Shown piece after piece: positions 7,628-16,277 of a stretch of DNA of 53,052 nt; positions within the stretch are counted from its first letter, which is position 1; the number at the start of each line of letters is the position of its first letter. This DNA comes from CAYOXX01 sp964408025 (GTDB lineage Bacteria; Acidobacteriota; DATKUA01). The translations under genes and the position numbers were made by a program. The DNA is taken from assembly GCA_964408025.1 (NCBI GenBank), contig CAYOXX010000010.1, forward strand, positions 1 to 53,052, given 5' to 3'. Under the pieces are notes generated by a model. It was not told where the DNA came from. It made no database searches and worked only from the letters and a program-made list of their open reading frames with translations.

Positions 7628-9586
7628 CTAGCTGACCAGGACGTTGATCAGGAAGTCCATCAGGTCGTCGATGGCGCCGATGAAGCGCGCGCTGGCCTGG
7701 AAGGCCTGCTCGTACTGCATCAACGACGCCGCCTCCTCGTCGAGCGAGACCCCGCTGACGCTTTCGCGCTGGCTCTCCAGCGTGTTGAAAAAGGTCTCCT
7801 GCATCAACATCAGTGTTTCGGTCTCGGACTTCTCGGTCCCTATGCTGCTGATCTCGTTGGCCTGGAAGACGCTGAAGGTGGCGTCGTCCAGCCCGGCGAA
7901 GGCCTCCTCCGCGAGCCGCGCGATAAGCTGCGCGTTGCCGTTGTTGCCCGGTGCGAGGACTCCCGGGGCGGCGTCGGAGGCGGCGATCAGCGTCGCGTCG
8001 GCGGCTATCGCGTCGGCGACCTGGAGCCCGGCGTAATCGACGGTGAAGACGGCGCCGTTCTCCGGCTGGGCGTCGAACTCGACAGCCATGCCGTCGAAGA
8101 AGATGAAGCCGGCGCCGGTCACGGGCCCGCCCGTCACCGCCACGGCCCCGCCGGTTGTGACGTTGGTTACGGTAGGATTGCCGGCCACGTCGAACTCGAT
8201 GCGGTAGACGTCGCCGGTGAAGCCGGTGCGCCCGGCGAAGTCGAGGTCGAAGTAGTCGCCATCGGCCGGCTGCGCGTTGAAGGTAACGTCGAGACCTTCA
8301 AAAGTTATCGTCCCCGGGCCGGCGAGGACGCCGGTGGCCGCGGTCCGCCCGCTGAAGGTGTCGACGACGGTGTAGGCGCCGGCCGCACCGAAGCTGATGC
8401 GGTAGTCGTGCTTGGTCAAAACCGTCGGATCGTCTATATCGATATCGGTGACGTCGGCGCCGGCGCTGCCGTCGACTACGTCATAGTTAACCTCGAAGGT
8501 GGCGTTGTCGCCGACCAGCGTGACGCTGTCGATGTCGGCCGCCGTCGAGGCGTCGATCGTCCTGAAGGGATCGTTGAAGAAGTCCCCGCCGGCGTTGCCG
8601 TCGAGGTCGGTCCCCAGGCGATGCTGGACGTTGACTACGTCGGCGAGGATGGCCGCGAAGCGCCTCTGCGCGCTGATCAGGTCGCTGACGGTACCGTCGC
8701 GCACCCGCAGCAGGGCGCCGAGTCGGCCGCTGTCAACGGCGTCGGTGATGTTGGTGGGGCCGTTGTTGAAAGTGCTGATCACGTCGAGCACGTTGGGATC
8801 GAGGCTGTTGGCCGCCGTCGACAGCGTGGCGTGCTGCTCCTGGACCACCAGCGGCGTGCCGTTGCCGGTGACGATCGTCAGGCTGCCGTTCTCGTTCTCG
8901 AAGCTGTCGACCCCGATCAACTCGTTGAGCTGCCGCAGCAGGTAGGTGCGCCGGTCGCGCAGGTCGCCGATCGAGAAGCCCATCGTCTCGCTGCCGCCCA
9001 CCTGCGTGTTGAGCGCCGCGATCTGCTCCAGCAGCGTGTTGATCTGGCCGAGCACGTTCTTGATGTCGGTGTTGATGCCGGACCTCTGGTCCTGCAGCCG
9101 CCGGATCGTCTGGTTGCTGCTGGAGGCCAAGTTCAGCCCCATGCTGAGCGTATCCTGGCGCTGCGCTATGCTCTCGGGATCGGCGGCGAGGTCGTGGAAG
9201 CCACCGAAGAAGTTGTCGGTGACGTCGTTGAGGCCGATGCCGCCAATCGAGTTTAGGATCCCCTCGAGCTGCCCCAGCACGTTGTTGGTATCCCGCAGGC
9301 GCCCCAGCTCCTGCGCCTCGACCGAGAGCTGGACCTCGAGAAAGCGGTCCCTGATCGACTCGATGCCGATGATGCGCGTGCCGCGTCCGATGGCGCCGAC
9401 CGAGGTGAAGGCGGGATCCGCGGTCACCTGTATCGCCTCCTGGCGGGCGTAGCCGGGGGTGTTGACGTTGGCGATGTTGTGGCCGGTCACCTGCAGGGCG
9501 ATGCGCGCGGCGTTGAGGCCGCTGATGGCCACGTCGAGCGAGCCGCCGAAGGCGCTGCTGCTGGAACTGAACGCTATGCCGCCCAT
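7628..9586 (-). CDS. flgK: FlgK, hook-associated protein 1
   Basis: A 652-residue junction protein joining hook to FlgL. The N-terminal signature is clear: SLDVAISGLNAARIALQVTG and HNIANVNTPGYARQEA (residues about 17-50). The C-terminal D0 helix includes EEAASLMQYEQAFQASARFI, also diagnostic. Between about residues 390 and 510 lie two repeats of a beta module (YRISFGAAGAYTVVDTFSG and YRIEFDVAGNPTVTNVTTGG), each followed by an F-x-G-hydrophobic strand and a D-F-type segment, the same as in FlgL. Export by the flagellar apparatus needs FlgN, encoded just upstream in the operon. Confidence 0.95.
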   Translation of the reverse strand: MGGIAFSSSSSAFGGSLDVAISGLNAARIALQVTGHNIANVNTPGYARQEAIQVTADPAFTSVGAIGRGTRIIGIESIRDRFLEVQLSVEAQELGRLRDTNNVLGQLEGILNSIGGIGLNDVTDNFFGGFHDLAADPESIAQRQDTLSMGLNLASSSNQTIRRLQDQRSGINTDIKNVLGQINTLLEQIAALNTQVGGSETMGFSIGDLRDRRTYLLRQLNELIGVDSFENENGSLTIVTGNGTPLVVQEQHATLSTAANSLDPNVLDVISTFNNGPTNITDAVDSGRLGALLRVRDGTVSDLISAQRRFAAILADVVNVQHRLGTDLDGNAGGDFFNDPFRTIDASTAADIDSVTLVGDNATFEVNYDVVDGSAGADVTDIDIDDPTVLTKHDYRISFGAAGAYTVVDTFSGRTAATGVLAGPGTITFEGLDVTFNAQPADGDYFDLDFAGRTGFTGDVYRIEFDVAGNPTVTNVTTGGAVAVTGGPVTGAGFIFFDGMAVEFDAQPENGAVFTVDYAGLQVADAIAADATLIAASDAAPGVLAPGNNGNAQLIARLAEEAFAGLDDATFSVFQANEISSIGTEKSETETLMLMQETFFNTLESQRESVSGVSLDEEAASLMQYEQAFQASARFIGAIDDLMDFLINVLVS

Positions 9587-9659
9587 ATCTACCTCTCCTT
9601 ACGTATCGGCAGCCGCGCGGCCGCGCTGAAGGCCCCGGGCACCCTGCCGGCGGTAGTCA

Positions 9660-10151
9660 TCATTTACTCACCTCCACGCGCCGCTGGGGCGCGACCGGGT
9701 GCACCTCGCCGTCGCGGTCGTAGACCCTGTCGACGCCGCGTACTATGTCCAGCACGTGGCCCAGGGCTTTCGCAGACGTCATCTGCTTGTTCAGCAGCCA
9801 GAGGTTGGCGGCGTTGAGTTCCCGCAACCTGGCTACCCGCTTCTCCAGCCGCCGCAGCAGGGCCAGCTCCCCGGTGGCTCCAATCCTCCCCAGCATCGAG
9901 GCCACGGGCACGGAGGCCTCCTCGGGGTAGCCGAGGCGCGCCTGCAGCGCCCTGCGCACGCGGATCTGGCCGCCGCGCGTGATCTCCAGGCGCATGACGG
10001 CGTTCTGCTGGCGCGCACCAAGGAGGGATAGCTGCCGGAGGGATCGCTCGAGTATCGCCTGGCGGGTCTCGAGCGCCATCCCGATCAGGCCGTCGATCAG
10101 GCGCAGCTCCTCCTCCAGCGTCGTGGCGACGTTGGCTAGCAGCTTGTCCAT
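9660..10151 (-). CDS. flgN: FlgN-type export chaperone for FlgK/FlgL
   Basis: A 163-residue, almost wholly helical protein with heptad-like Leu spacing (LLANVATTLEEELRLIDGLI near the start, then LLRRLEKRVARLRELNAANL near residue 100). FlgN chaperones bind the C-termini of FlgK and FlgL before export, and the position immediately upstream of flgK supports the call. Sequence similarity in this family is low, so context carries weight. Strong GAGGAGG ribosome site before the ATG at 10151. Confidence 0.8.
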   Translation of the reverse strand: MDKLLANVATTLEEELRLIDGLIGMALETRQAILERSLRQLSLLGARQQNAVMRLEITRGGQIRVRRALQARLGYPEEASVPVASMLGRIGATGELALLRRLEKRVARLRELNAANLWLLNKQMTSAKALGHVLDIVRGVDRVYDRDGEVHPVAPQRRVEVSK

Positions 10152-10206
10152 TGCCCCTCCTCGCTCCCGCCAGCGCGGGAGCCGAAGGGTCAGGTTGGAG
10201 GGGACG

Positions 10207-10530
10207 TTATACTCGCAGGTCTATGATGTGGTCGCCGTCGGCATCAGCTTCGGCTTCGTCGGTCTCCGGCTCTTCCTCGGAGGCTTGCTCGGCAGCTCGG
10301 CGCTCCTGCTCCTCTCGCCGCCGGCGCTCTTTCTCTTCCTCCTCGCGGACCTGAAGCTCAGCGGTCCCATCGCCCTCGTTGACCCGCGTGCGCTTGAGCT
10401 CTTCCTGCCGCAAGACTTCCTGGGCGAACTGTTCGCGCTGCTGCTGATCCTGGACCGCTTCGGCCTTCTGAATCCGATCCGAGTAATCGCTGGAGGCGAT
10501 CACGTGTCGGATGCTGACGGGATCGCCCAT
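10207..10530 (-). CDS. Small highly charged flagellar-operon protein (unknown)
   Basis: A 107-residue protein starting at the second in-frame ATG (10530), which has GGAGG at the right distance; the ATG at 10536 is too close to it. The N-terminus (MGDPVSIRHVIASSDYSDRI) may fold; residues 25-90 form a very Glu/Arg/Gln-rich single helix, followed by an acidic stretch and a C-terminal DHIIDLRV. No signal or membrane segment. It lies between flgM and flgN in a flagellar operon, so a chaperone, secretion or assembly role is possible, but I do not recognise a family. Confidence 0.65.
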   Translation of the reverse strand: MGDPVSIRHVIASSDYSDRIQKAEAVQDQQQREQFAQEVLRQEELKRTRVNEGDGTAELQVREEEEKERRRREEQERRAAEQASEEEPETDEAEADADGDHIIDLRV

Positions 10531-10567
10531 CTTCATCCTCCACTTCGCGTGCGTTAAATGCCGTCGC

Positions 10568-10855
10568 TTAGATCAGCTCGTCGAGGATCTTTGACGCGAT
10601 GTCTTCGGCCGGAACGTCGTAGCTGCCTTCGGTGATGGCGTTGCGGAGCGAATCGACCTGCTCGGTGCGGATCTCCGGAACCTTGGCCAGCTCCGCTGCG
10701 TAGCGCCCGATATCGGCCCTACCGCTCACCTCGACGGAATCGCCGGCTCGCGGCGTCGCGTCTGATCCGACCCCGTCGCTCGGGTGCACTCCAGGTTCGA
10801 CCTTGCGGTCGCTCGGTTTCGGGCCGTCCAGGGGGCCGATGCCCTCGATGCTCAT
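10568..10855 (-). CDS. flgM: FlgM, anti-sigma-28 factor
   Basis: A 95-residue protein that holds FliA (sigma-28) inactive until the hook is finished and FlgM is exported. The N-terminal half is disordered-looking and Pro/Gly/Ser/Asp rich, as in the family; the C-terminal sigma-binding helices are seen in VDSLRNAITEGSYDVPAEDI followed by ASKILDELI. The ATG at 10855 has GGAG at a good distance; an in-frame ATG at 10867 is less well placed. A sigma-28-like promoter is 46 bases upstream, which would give flgM an autoregulated late promoter within the operon. Confidence 0.88.
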   Translation of the reverse strand: MSIEGIGPLDGPKPSDRKVEPGVHPSDGVGSDATPRAGDSVEVSGRADIGRYAAELAKVPEIRTEQVDSLRNAITEGSYDVPAEDIASKILDELI

Positions 10856-10900
10856 CGCCGTCTCCATTTCGCGCCGGCTGTTATAATGACGCTAATCTAC

Positions 10901-10928
10901 TAATCGGCAACCTTAGCACAGAACTTGA
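10901..10928 (-). promoter_or_regulatory. Sigma-28-like promoter for flgM
   Basis: On the minus strand, TCAAGTTC and GCCGATTA are separated by 12 bases. The flagellar sigma consensus is TAAAGTTT-N11-GCCGATAA, so the -10 matches seven of eight and the spacing is one base long. It is intergenic between flgJ and flgM and is well placed for flgM. Confidence 0.6.
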
Positions 10929-10964
10929 GCGAATTCCAGCATGAACTGCCGCGTTCGCCTGAGC

Positions 10965-11810
10965 CTAGCGCAACAGGGCGAGCGGATCGAGCGGCTCGCC
11001 CGACCGGCGCACCTCGAAGTGAAGGTGCGGGCCGGTCGCGCGGCCGCTGTCGCCTACCGAAGCAACTACCTGACCTGCTCGTACCGCCTCTCCTTTCCTG
11101 ACCAGATTGTTAGCATTGTGAGCATACCGGGTCTGGTAATTGCCGGCGTGCTCGATCACAACCAAATTCCCGTATCCCGAGCTGGGGCCGCTGAAGCTGA
11201 CGCGGCCGTCGGCGGCCGCCACCACCGGGCTGCCCCGCTCGGCGGCGATGTCGATGCCGTTGTGGTGGCGCCTGACGCCGTCGATCGGGTCGTCACGCAT
11301 GCCGAATTCCGAGCTCAGCCTTCCGGCCAGCGGCCTCAGGAATCCCTCCGCCGCCCGGTAGGCGCTCGCCGCAATCCGGCGCAGCGGCTGGACCAGCGCC
11401 CGGCCGACGCCCTCGCCGGGGATGATGCCCTCATCGGCCTCGTCGAGCCCGATCTGGCCCGCCACCTGGCGCTCGATCATCTCGGCGAGGCCTAGCTGGC
11501 CGGTGCGGCTGAGGAGCCTGCTGAGCTCGGCGTCGAACATCTCGGTGTAGTAGCGGTTGCCGAATCCGCCGCCGAACATGTCGTCCTCACCCTCGTCGGG
11601 GCGCATCTCCTGGATAAGGAGGTTAATGAACACCGCCTCGAAGTCGCGCGCCGCCTCGCGCAGCTCCCCGCGCTGCCGCCGTGCCTCCTGGGGCGACAGC
11701 TCGCCCTCGGCCGAGCCCAGCGCCCGAAGGCGCCCGGCCAGGCCATGCAGGCGGGCGTCGCGGCCGAGCGACGACCCGATGTTCTCCTGCAGCGGCAGCG
11801 CGGTTCCCAT
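10965..11810 (-). CDS. flgJ: FlgJ rod-binding domain fused to an M23 (LytM) peptidase
   Basis: A 281-residue protein with two domains. Residues 45-115 are the FlgJ N-terminal rod-cap domain (ARDFEAVFINLLIQEMRP, then YTEMFDAELSRLL). Residues 165-275 are an M23 metallopeptidase: zinc ligands H183 and D187 in HNGID, catalytic H231 in RYAH, and the HLH motif with H264. In enteric bacteria the second domain is a glucosaminidase instead. Function is to guide rod assembly while cutting peptidoglycan cross-links for it. The active site looks intact. Start ATG at 11810 lies two bases after the flgI stop. Confidence 0.92.
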   Translation of the reverse strand: MGTALPLQENIGSSLGRDARLHGLAGRLRALGSAEGELSPQEARRQRGELREAARDFEAVFINLLIQEMRPDEGEDDMFGGGFGNRYYTEMFDAELSRLLSRTGQLGLAEMIERQVAGQIGLDEADEGIIPGEGVGRALVQPLRRIAASAYRAAEGFLRPLAGRLSSEFGMRDDPIDGVRRHHNGIDIAAERGSPVVAAADGRVSFSGPSSGYGNLVVIEHAGNYQTRYAHNANNLVRKGEAVRAGQVVASVGDSGRATGPHLHFEVRRSGEPLDPLALLR

Positions 11811-11812
11811 GG

Positions 11813-12940
11813 CTACAGCACCCTCAGTTCGGCCTTCAGCGCGCCCTGCGCGCGCATCGCCTGGAGGATGGATATGATATCGCGTGGCGTGACGCCCAGC
11901 GCGTTGAGCGCCTGCACAACCTCGCCTATGTTCGCCCCCTCGGGCATAACCATCACCGCCGCCTCCTCGCCGGTTACGGCCTCCTCGGTCACCTCGACCT
12001 CGGCCTCGGGCACGACGACGGTCTCGCCCTCGCCGAAGGGCGCGGGCTGGGAGACGCGGTAGCGCATCGCCACCTGGATGGTGAGGTTGCCGTGGGCGAT
12101 GGCGCAGGTGCTGACCCGCACGTTCTCGCCGATGACCACCGTTCCTGTGCGCTCGTTGACGATCACCAGGGCTCGCTCGTCGGTCTCGACCGTAACCTCC
12201 TCGACGTCGGCCATGAACTCGACGATCCGCACCCTGTACTCGTCCGGCACTACCATGTCGACCGCGCCGCCGTCGCGGCTGTGGGCGATGCGCGCCTCGA
12301 AGCGCGAGTTGACCGCCTCGGCCACCCGGCTGGCGGTGGTGAAGTCGTAGTCGTTGAGGATCAGGGTCAGCGTGCTGCGCCCCGCCAGCTGGATGCCGAC
12401 CTCGCGCTGCACGATGGCGCCGTCGGGTACGGTGCCCGTCGTCGGCACGTTCATGGTCACCGTGGTGCCGGCGCCGCCGGCGGAGAAGCCGCCCACCACC
12501 AGCGGCCCCTGGGCCGTGGCGTAGACCTCGCCGTTGGCGGCCCGCAGCGGCGTCAGCAGCAGCGTGCCCCCCTGCAGGCTGGTGGCGTCGCCGATGGCCG
12601 CGACGTTGATGTCGATGTTGCCGCCCGGCCGCGCGAAGGGCGGTAGCGTGGCCGTCACCATAACGCTGGCGGTGTTGCGGGTGCGGATGTTGCGGCGGTC
12701 GTGGCGGATCCCCTGAGCGTTTAGCATGTTGGCTATCGCCTGGGCGGTGAAGAGTATCTGGTTGCCGTCGCCGGTACCGCTGAGGCCGAACACGAGACCG
12801 TAGCCGACCAGCTGGTTGTCGCTGAACCCCTGGAAGCGCGAGATGTCCTTGATGCGGACCTCCGTCGCCCCCGCTACCGCCCCCACCGCGGCAGCGGCCA
12901 GCAGCGCGGCGGCAAGCGCTATCGTTGTAGTGCGCAGCAT
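11813..12940 (-). CDS. flgI: FlgI, flagellar P-ring protein
   Basis: A 375-residue periplasmic P-ring subunit, a bushing around the rod in peptidoglycan. It has a Sec signal peptide (about residues 1-25, ending AGA) and then the family's start VRIKDISRFQGFSDNQLVGY, followed by GLVFGLSGTGDGNQ near residue 52. LNALGVTPRDIISILQAMRA near the C-terminus is the diagnostic ending. Length matches the family. It is preceded by flgH and followed by flgJ, the usual order. Confidence 0.96.
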   Translation of the reverse strand: MLRTTTIALAAALLAAAAVGAVAGATEVRIKDISRFQGFSDNQLVGYGLVFGLSGTGDGNQILFTAQAIANMLNAQGIRHDRRNIRTRNTASVMVTATLPPFARPGGNIDINVAAIGDATSLQGGTLLLTPLRAANGEVYATAQGPLVVGGFSAGGAGTTVTMNVPTTGTVPDGAIVQREVGIQLAGRSTLTLILNDYDFTTASRVAEAVNSRFEARIAHSRDGGAVDMVVPDEYRVRIVEFMADVEEVTVETDERALVIVNERTGTVVIGENVRVSTCAIAHGNLTIQVAMRYRVSQPAPFGEGETVVVPEAEVEVTEEAVTGEEAAVMVMPEGANIGEVVQALNALGVTPRDIISILQAMRAQGALKAELRVL

Positions 12941-12951
12941 CGTCCCTACCC

Positions 12952-13674
12952 TCACAGCGGCCAGATGTAGTTGATGAGGCGGGAGAACCAGCCACGGCGC
13001 AGGTTCTCGGTCAGCACGCCGCTGCCGCTGAAGCGGATCTGCAGGTCGGAGACCTGCGTGCTGAGCACCGTGTTGCTCTCGTCGATGTCGACCGGCCTGA
13101 CGATGCCGCGCAGGACCAACGTTTGCCTCTCGTGGTTTATGATCACCTCGCGCGCCCCCTCGATCACCAGGTTGCCGTTGGGCAGGCGCTGGACGACGCG
13201 GGCGGTGATGGTGGAGGCGAGGCTCTCGGTGCGCCGGTTGGTGCCGGTGCTCTCGTACTCGTCGTCGGTGCTGGCGTCTACCGCCGAGGCAGCGCTCACC
13301 GAGCGCGGCAGCAGCCGGTCCTGCAGCCCCAGCAGGCTGGTGAGCCCGCGGCTGGCGGTGTCGTCGCGCTCGGTGGTGATGTCGGCGGTGTTGGTGGCGG
13401 AGGTCGACTCGACAACCTTGATCGTCACCAGGTCGTTGACGTCGCGGGCGCGGAAGTCGTAGGCCTGCCCGACGCGGCTGCCGTCGACCCAGAGGCTGCC
13501 GTTGCCCGTCTGCGGCGGCGCGGCCGCCCGCTGCGGCGGCACGACGTAGCGCGGCGGCGGCTCGGTGAACGACACCTCCCGGTGCTGCGAGCACGCCGTC
13601 GCCAGCAGGGGCAACACCAGGGCCGGCAGCAGCAGTCTGAATAGCCTTCCCAATCCTCGTTGGCTGGCGGTCAT
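12952..13674 (-). CDS. flgH: FlgH, flagellar L-ring lipoprotein
   Basis: A 240-residue outer-membrane lipoprotein. The lipobox LLATAC puts the acylated Cys at position 28. Family motifs: GSLWVDGSRVGQAYDFRARD near 60, then VNDLVTIKVVESTSATNTAD, and the C-terminal NLRRGWFSRLINYIWPL. The L ring with FlgI's P ring forms the outer-membrane bushing, which shows the organism has an outer membrane. The gene starts 31 bases after flgA. Confidence 0.95.
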   Translation of the reverse strand: MTASQRGLGRLFRLLLPALVLPLLATACSQHREVSFTEPPPRYVVPPQRAAAPPQTGNGSLWVDGSRVGQAYDFRARDVNDLVTIKVVESTSATNTADITTERDDTASRGLTSLLGLQDRLLPRSVSAASAVDASTDDEYESTGTNRRTESLASTITARVVQRLPNGNLVIEGAREVIINHERQTLVLRGIVRPVDIDESNTVLSTQVSDLQIRFSGSGVLTENLRRGWFSRLINYIWPL

Positions 13675-13705
13675 CTCGATTCTCCTCTCAACTCTTCCCG
13701 ACTCA

Positions 13706-14689
13706 TCAGAAAATCACGCGGGCCTGCTGCGGCCCGGTAACCTCCGCGTCAACCACCCGGCGCGAGGCCGGGTTGAGCACGCGCACCACCTGCCCGCGGC
13801 GGCCGTCGGCCTGGGCGATGCCGGTGGCCCGGATGACGAATCCCGGCCGGCTGGCCACCAGCTGCACCACCTCGCCTCTGCGCACCAGTATCGGCTGCGC
13901 CAAGCTCTGGGCGGTCAGGACGCTGGCGGCCTGCAGGTAGCAGGTGGTCTCCATGCCCACCACTTCGCCGACGGAGCTGAAGGTCCGGCCGCGCGCTGAG
14001 CTGATGTCGACGCGGCGCGTCTCGACGTCGGCCTCGCTGATCACCTGGTGAGCGATTAGCGGCGCTGCCGCCACCACCGCGTCGCGGAAGACGCTGAGGC
14101 GCGCCTGCATCATCAGCTGCCGCGCCTGCCGGCCGTCGACCAGGAGCTCGACCACGAACGGAGTCGGGCCGAGGTAGTCGGCCGAGCCGCGCGTGCGGAC
14201 GCGTATCTCGAGTTCGCCGGCCGGGACCACTGCGTCGCCGACGCGGCTGACGTCGGTTACATCGAGCTCGTCGGGAGACCAGGGTGCGTTAGCGGCGACG
14301 TAGTCGCGCAGGCGGCTCTCCAGCGTCGCCTGACTCACCGTCTGGCTCTCGCGGTATATGCGCACCACCGGCGGGCAGACCAGCCGCACCTGCTCGGGGC
14401 CGTAGCCGCCCTGCAGGAGCTGCGATCGGATCAGGTCGCGCTCCATCTCCCGCCAGGAGCCCGGCATCGGGCTGACGCCGAGGCGCACCGCGCGCAGGCA
14501 ACGGGCCAGCTCCTCACCAGCCCCCTCGACGACGCCGATCTCCCCAATCGTGATCGCCGCGGCACGCACGGAGGCGTGGTCGGCCAGGCGAACGGTCGGC
14601 AGCCCGGGCTCGTCGGCCGCGGCGGGGGCGGGGGCACAGATGGTAGCCGCCACCGCGATCGCGAGGGCTATTATCTTAGGTCTTCTCAT
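13706..14689 (-). CDS. flgA: FlgA, P-ring assembly chaperone
   Basis: A 327-residue periplasmic protein that helps FlgI polymerise into the P ring. Sec signal peptide (about residues 1-25, ending in PAAA). The C-terminal SAF and FlgA domains are visible: VVAAAPLIAHQVISEADVET, then the FSSVGEVVGMETTCYLQAAS part near 235 and VVQLVASRPGFVIRATGIAQ with a closing QVVRVLNPASRRVVDAEVTG. It is longer than the roughly 220-residue enteric protein owing to an extra N-terminal domain, as in many non-enteric species. Confidence 0.92.
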   Translation of the reverse strand: MRRPKIIALAIAVAATICAPAPAAADEPGLPTVRLADHASVRAAAITIGEIGVVEGAGEELARCLRAVRLGVSPMPGSWREMERDLIRSQLLQGGYGPEQVRLVCPPVVRIYRESQTVSQATLESRLRDYVAANAPWSPDELDVTDVSRVGDAVVPAGELEIRVRTRGSADYLGPTPFVVELLVDGRQARQLMMQARLSVFRDAVVAAAPLIAHQVISEADVETRRVDISSARGRTFSSVGEVVGMETTCYLQAASVLTAQSLAQPILVRRGEVVQLVASRPGFVIRATGIAQADGRRGQVVRVLNPASRRVVDAEVTGPQQARVIF

Positions 14690-14701
14690 GGCGGCCCCCC
14701 T

Positions 14702-15484
14702 CTAGCGGCTGAGGTTAGTGGTGGTGCTGAGCATCTCATCGGCGACCCTGATCGCCCTGCTGCTGACCTCGTAGGCGCGCTGGGCGATGATCATGTCGAT
14801 CATCTCCTCGACGATGTTGACGTTGGACGACTCCTGGTAGCCCTGCAGCAGGGTGCCGAACTGGTTGGTGCCGGGATTGCCGACGTTGGGCGCGCCCGAG
14901 GCGGTGGTCTCCATGAAGAGGTTGTTGCCGCGGCTCTGCAGGCCCGCCGGATTGATGAAGGTGGCGATCTGGATGTTGCCCAGCGTGGTCGTCTGGCCCT
15001 GCTGCAGCGCGTTTACCGTGCCGTCGATCTCGATCGTCACCGACTCGGCCTGCGGCGGGATGGTGACCTGCGGCTGCAGCAGGTAGCCGTCCGGCGTCAC
15101 CAGCTGGCCGTTCTCGTTGGCGGTGAAGTTGCCGGCGCGGGTGTAGGCCGTGGTGCCGTCGGGCCGCAGCACCTGCAGGAAGCCCTGCCCCTGGATGGCG
15201 ATGTCGAGGGGGTTGCGCGTCGGCCGCAGCGAGCCCTGCTGGAAGAGCTTCTGCACCGCGCTCAGCCGCGTGCCGAGCCCGAGCTGGATGCCGGCCGGCA
15301 CCCGGGTGGCGGCGCTGCTCTGCGAGCCGGGGGCCCGTAGGGTCTGGTAGAGGAGGTCGGAGAACTCGGCGCGGCTCCTGCGGAAGCCGATGGTGTTTAC
15401 GTTGGCCAGATTGTTGGCGATCGTGTCGATGTTCAGCTGCTGCGCCTGCATTCCTGAGGCGGCGGTTCTTAGTGCCCTGATCAT
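14702..15484 (-). CDS. flgG: FlgG, distal rod protein
   Basis: A 260-residue rod subunit. N-terminal signature MIRALRTAASGMQAQQLNID with NLANVNTIGFRRSRAEFSDL; central PLDIAIQGQGFLQVLRPDG; C-terminal helix with SNVNIVEEMIDMIIAQRAYE. Length equals that of the enteric protein. It is exported by the flagellar type III system and connects the proximal rod to the hook. It follows flgF by 22 bases. Confidence 0.97.
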   Translation of the reverse strand: MIRALRTAASGMQAQQLNIDTIANNLANVNTIGFRRSRAEFSDLLYQTLRAPGSQSSAATRVPAGIQLGLGTRLSAVQKLFQQGSLRPTRNPLDIAIQGQGFLQVLRPDGTTAYTRAGNFTANENGQLVTPDGYLLQPQVTIPPQAESVTIEIDGTVNALQQGQTTTLGNIQIATFINPAGLQSRGNNLFMETTASGAPNVGNPGTNQFGTLLQGYQESSNVNIVEEMIDMIIAQRAYEVSSRAIRVADEMLSTTTNLSR

Positions 15485-15506
15485 CGCGTCTTTCCTCCCG
15501 ATGCCG

Positions 15507-16223
15507 TTACTGCGCGGCGATCTCGCTGACCGCGCGGCGGTTGACGGTATTCATCAGCGTTAAGACAGTACGCTGGTTGATGTCGAAAGCCCGGTTGAGC
15601 TGGATCAGCTGCAGCAGGGCGCCGATGGCGTCGACGTTGGAATCCTCCAGCACCCCCTGCTCGATGTTGGGATTGACCACGCGCTGCGGCTGCAGGTCCG
15701 ACGAGAAGGTCAGCGACCCCTCGCTGCGCAGCGAGCCTACGTCGGCAAAGCTGACAACCGCCAGGGTGCCGACCAGCTCGCCGTCGACGCTGACGTCACC
15801 GCCGGGGCTGACCGTCACCTCGTTGGGCGAATCCGGGCCGAGGGCAACGATGATCGGGCCGCCGCCCGTGCCCAGCACGGTGTAGCCCTCGCGGGTCACC
15901 AGCTCGCCTCCCTGGGCGATGCTGAAGCCGCCGTCGCGCGTGTAGCGCTCGCCGCCCGGCGTGAGCACGGTGAAGAACCCCTCCCCGCTGATCGCCAGGT
16001 CGAGCGGGTTGCCGGTGGCGCGCAGCGATCCGAGAGCGAAATCGGTGACCGTGCCGTAAAGCGCCGAGCCACTCAGCCCGCGCGCCTCCTGCAGCATGCG
16101 GTAGAACGGCCGCTCCGCCTTGAAGCCCGGGCTGTGGATGTTGGCCAGGTTGTTGGTGACCACGTCGAGGGCGCGGTAACAGGTTTTCATGCCGGCTGCG
16201 GCGATGTAGCTTGCGGAGTCCAT
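15507..16223 (-). CDS. flgF: FlgF, proximal rod protein
   Basis: A 238-residue flagellar basal-body rod protein, first gene of the operon. N-terminus SASYIAAAGMKTCYRALDVV, with NNLANIHSPGFKAERPFY; central PLDLAISGEGFFTVLTPGG; C-terminus SNVDAIGALLQLIQLNRAFD with a final helix. The ATG at 16223 has GGAGGATCGAGG in front; the open frame runs further upstream but without a plausible start. Clear similarity to FlgG marks the pair as rod paralogues. A sigma-54-like promoter sits about 55 bases upstream. Confidence 0.93.
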   Translation of the reverse strand: MDSASYIAAAGMKTCYRALDVVTNNLANIHSPGFKAERPFYRMLQEARGLSGSALYGTVTDFALGSLRATGNPLDLAISGEGFFTVLTPGGERYTRDGGFSIAQGGELVTREGYTVLGTGGGPIIVALGPDSPNEVTVSPGGDVSVDGELVGTLAVVSFADVGSLRSEGSLTFSSDLQPQRVVNPNIEQGVLEDSNVDAIGALLQLIQLNRAFDINQRTVLTLMNTVNRRAVSEIAAQ

Positions 16224-16277
16224 CCTCGATCCTCCTTGCTGTCCGGCTGGTTCGCCATTCTTCCGCTCAGGTTCGCA

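Noticed and set aside
9603..9610. GCCGATAC on the minus strand before flgK, like a sigma-28 -10
   Set aside because: It lies only about 17 bases before the ATG and nothing resembling TAAAGTTT is found at the right distance.
10965..12995. 676-codon open frame through flgJ and flgI
   Set aside because: The real FlgJ begins at 11810; the front is a His/Arg-rich shadow of flgI.
11813..13594. 593-codon open frame through flgI and part of flgH
   Set aside because: Only the part from 12940 down is FlgI, starting with a proper signal peptide; the upstream part is a wrong-frame reading of flgH.
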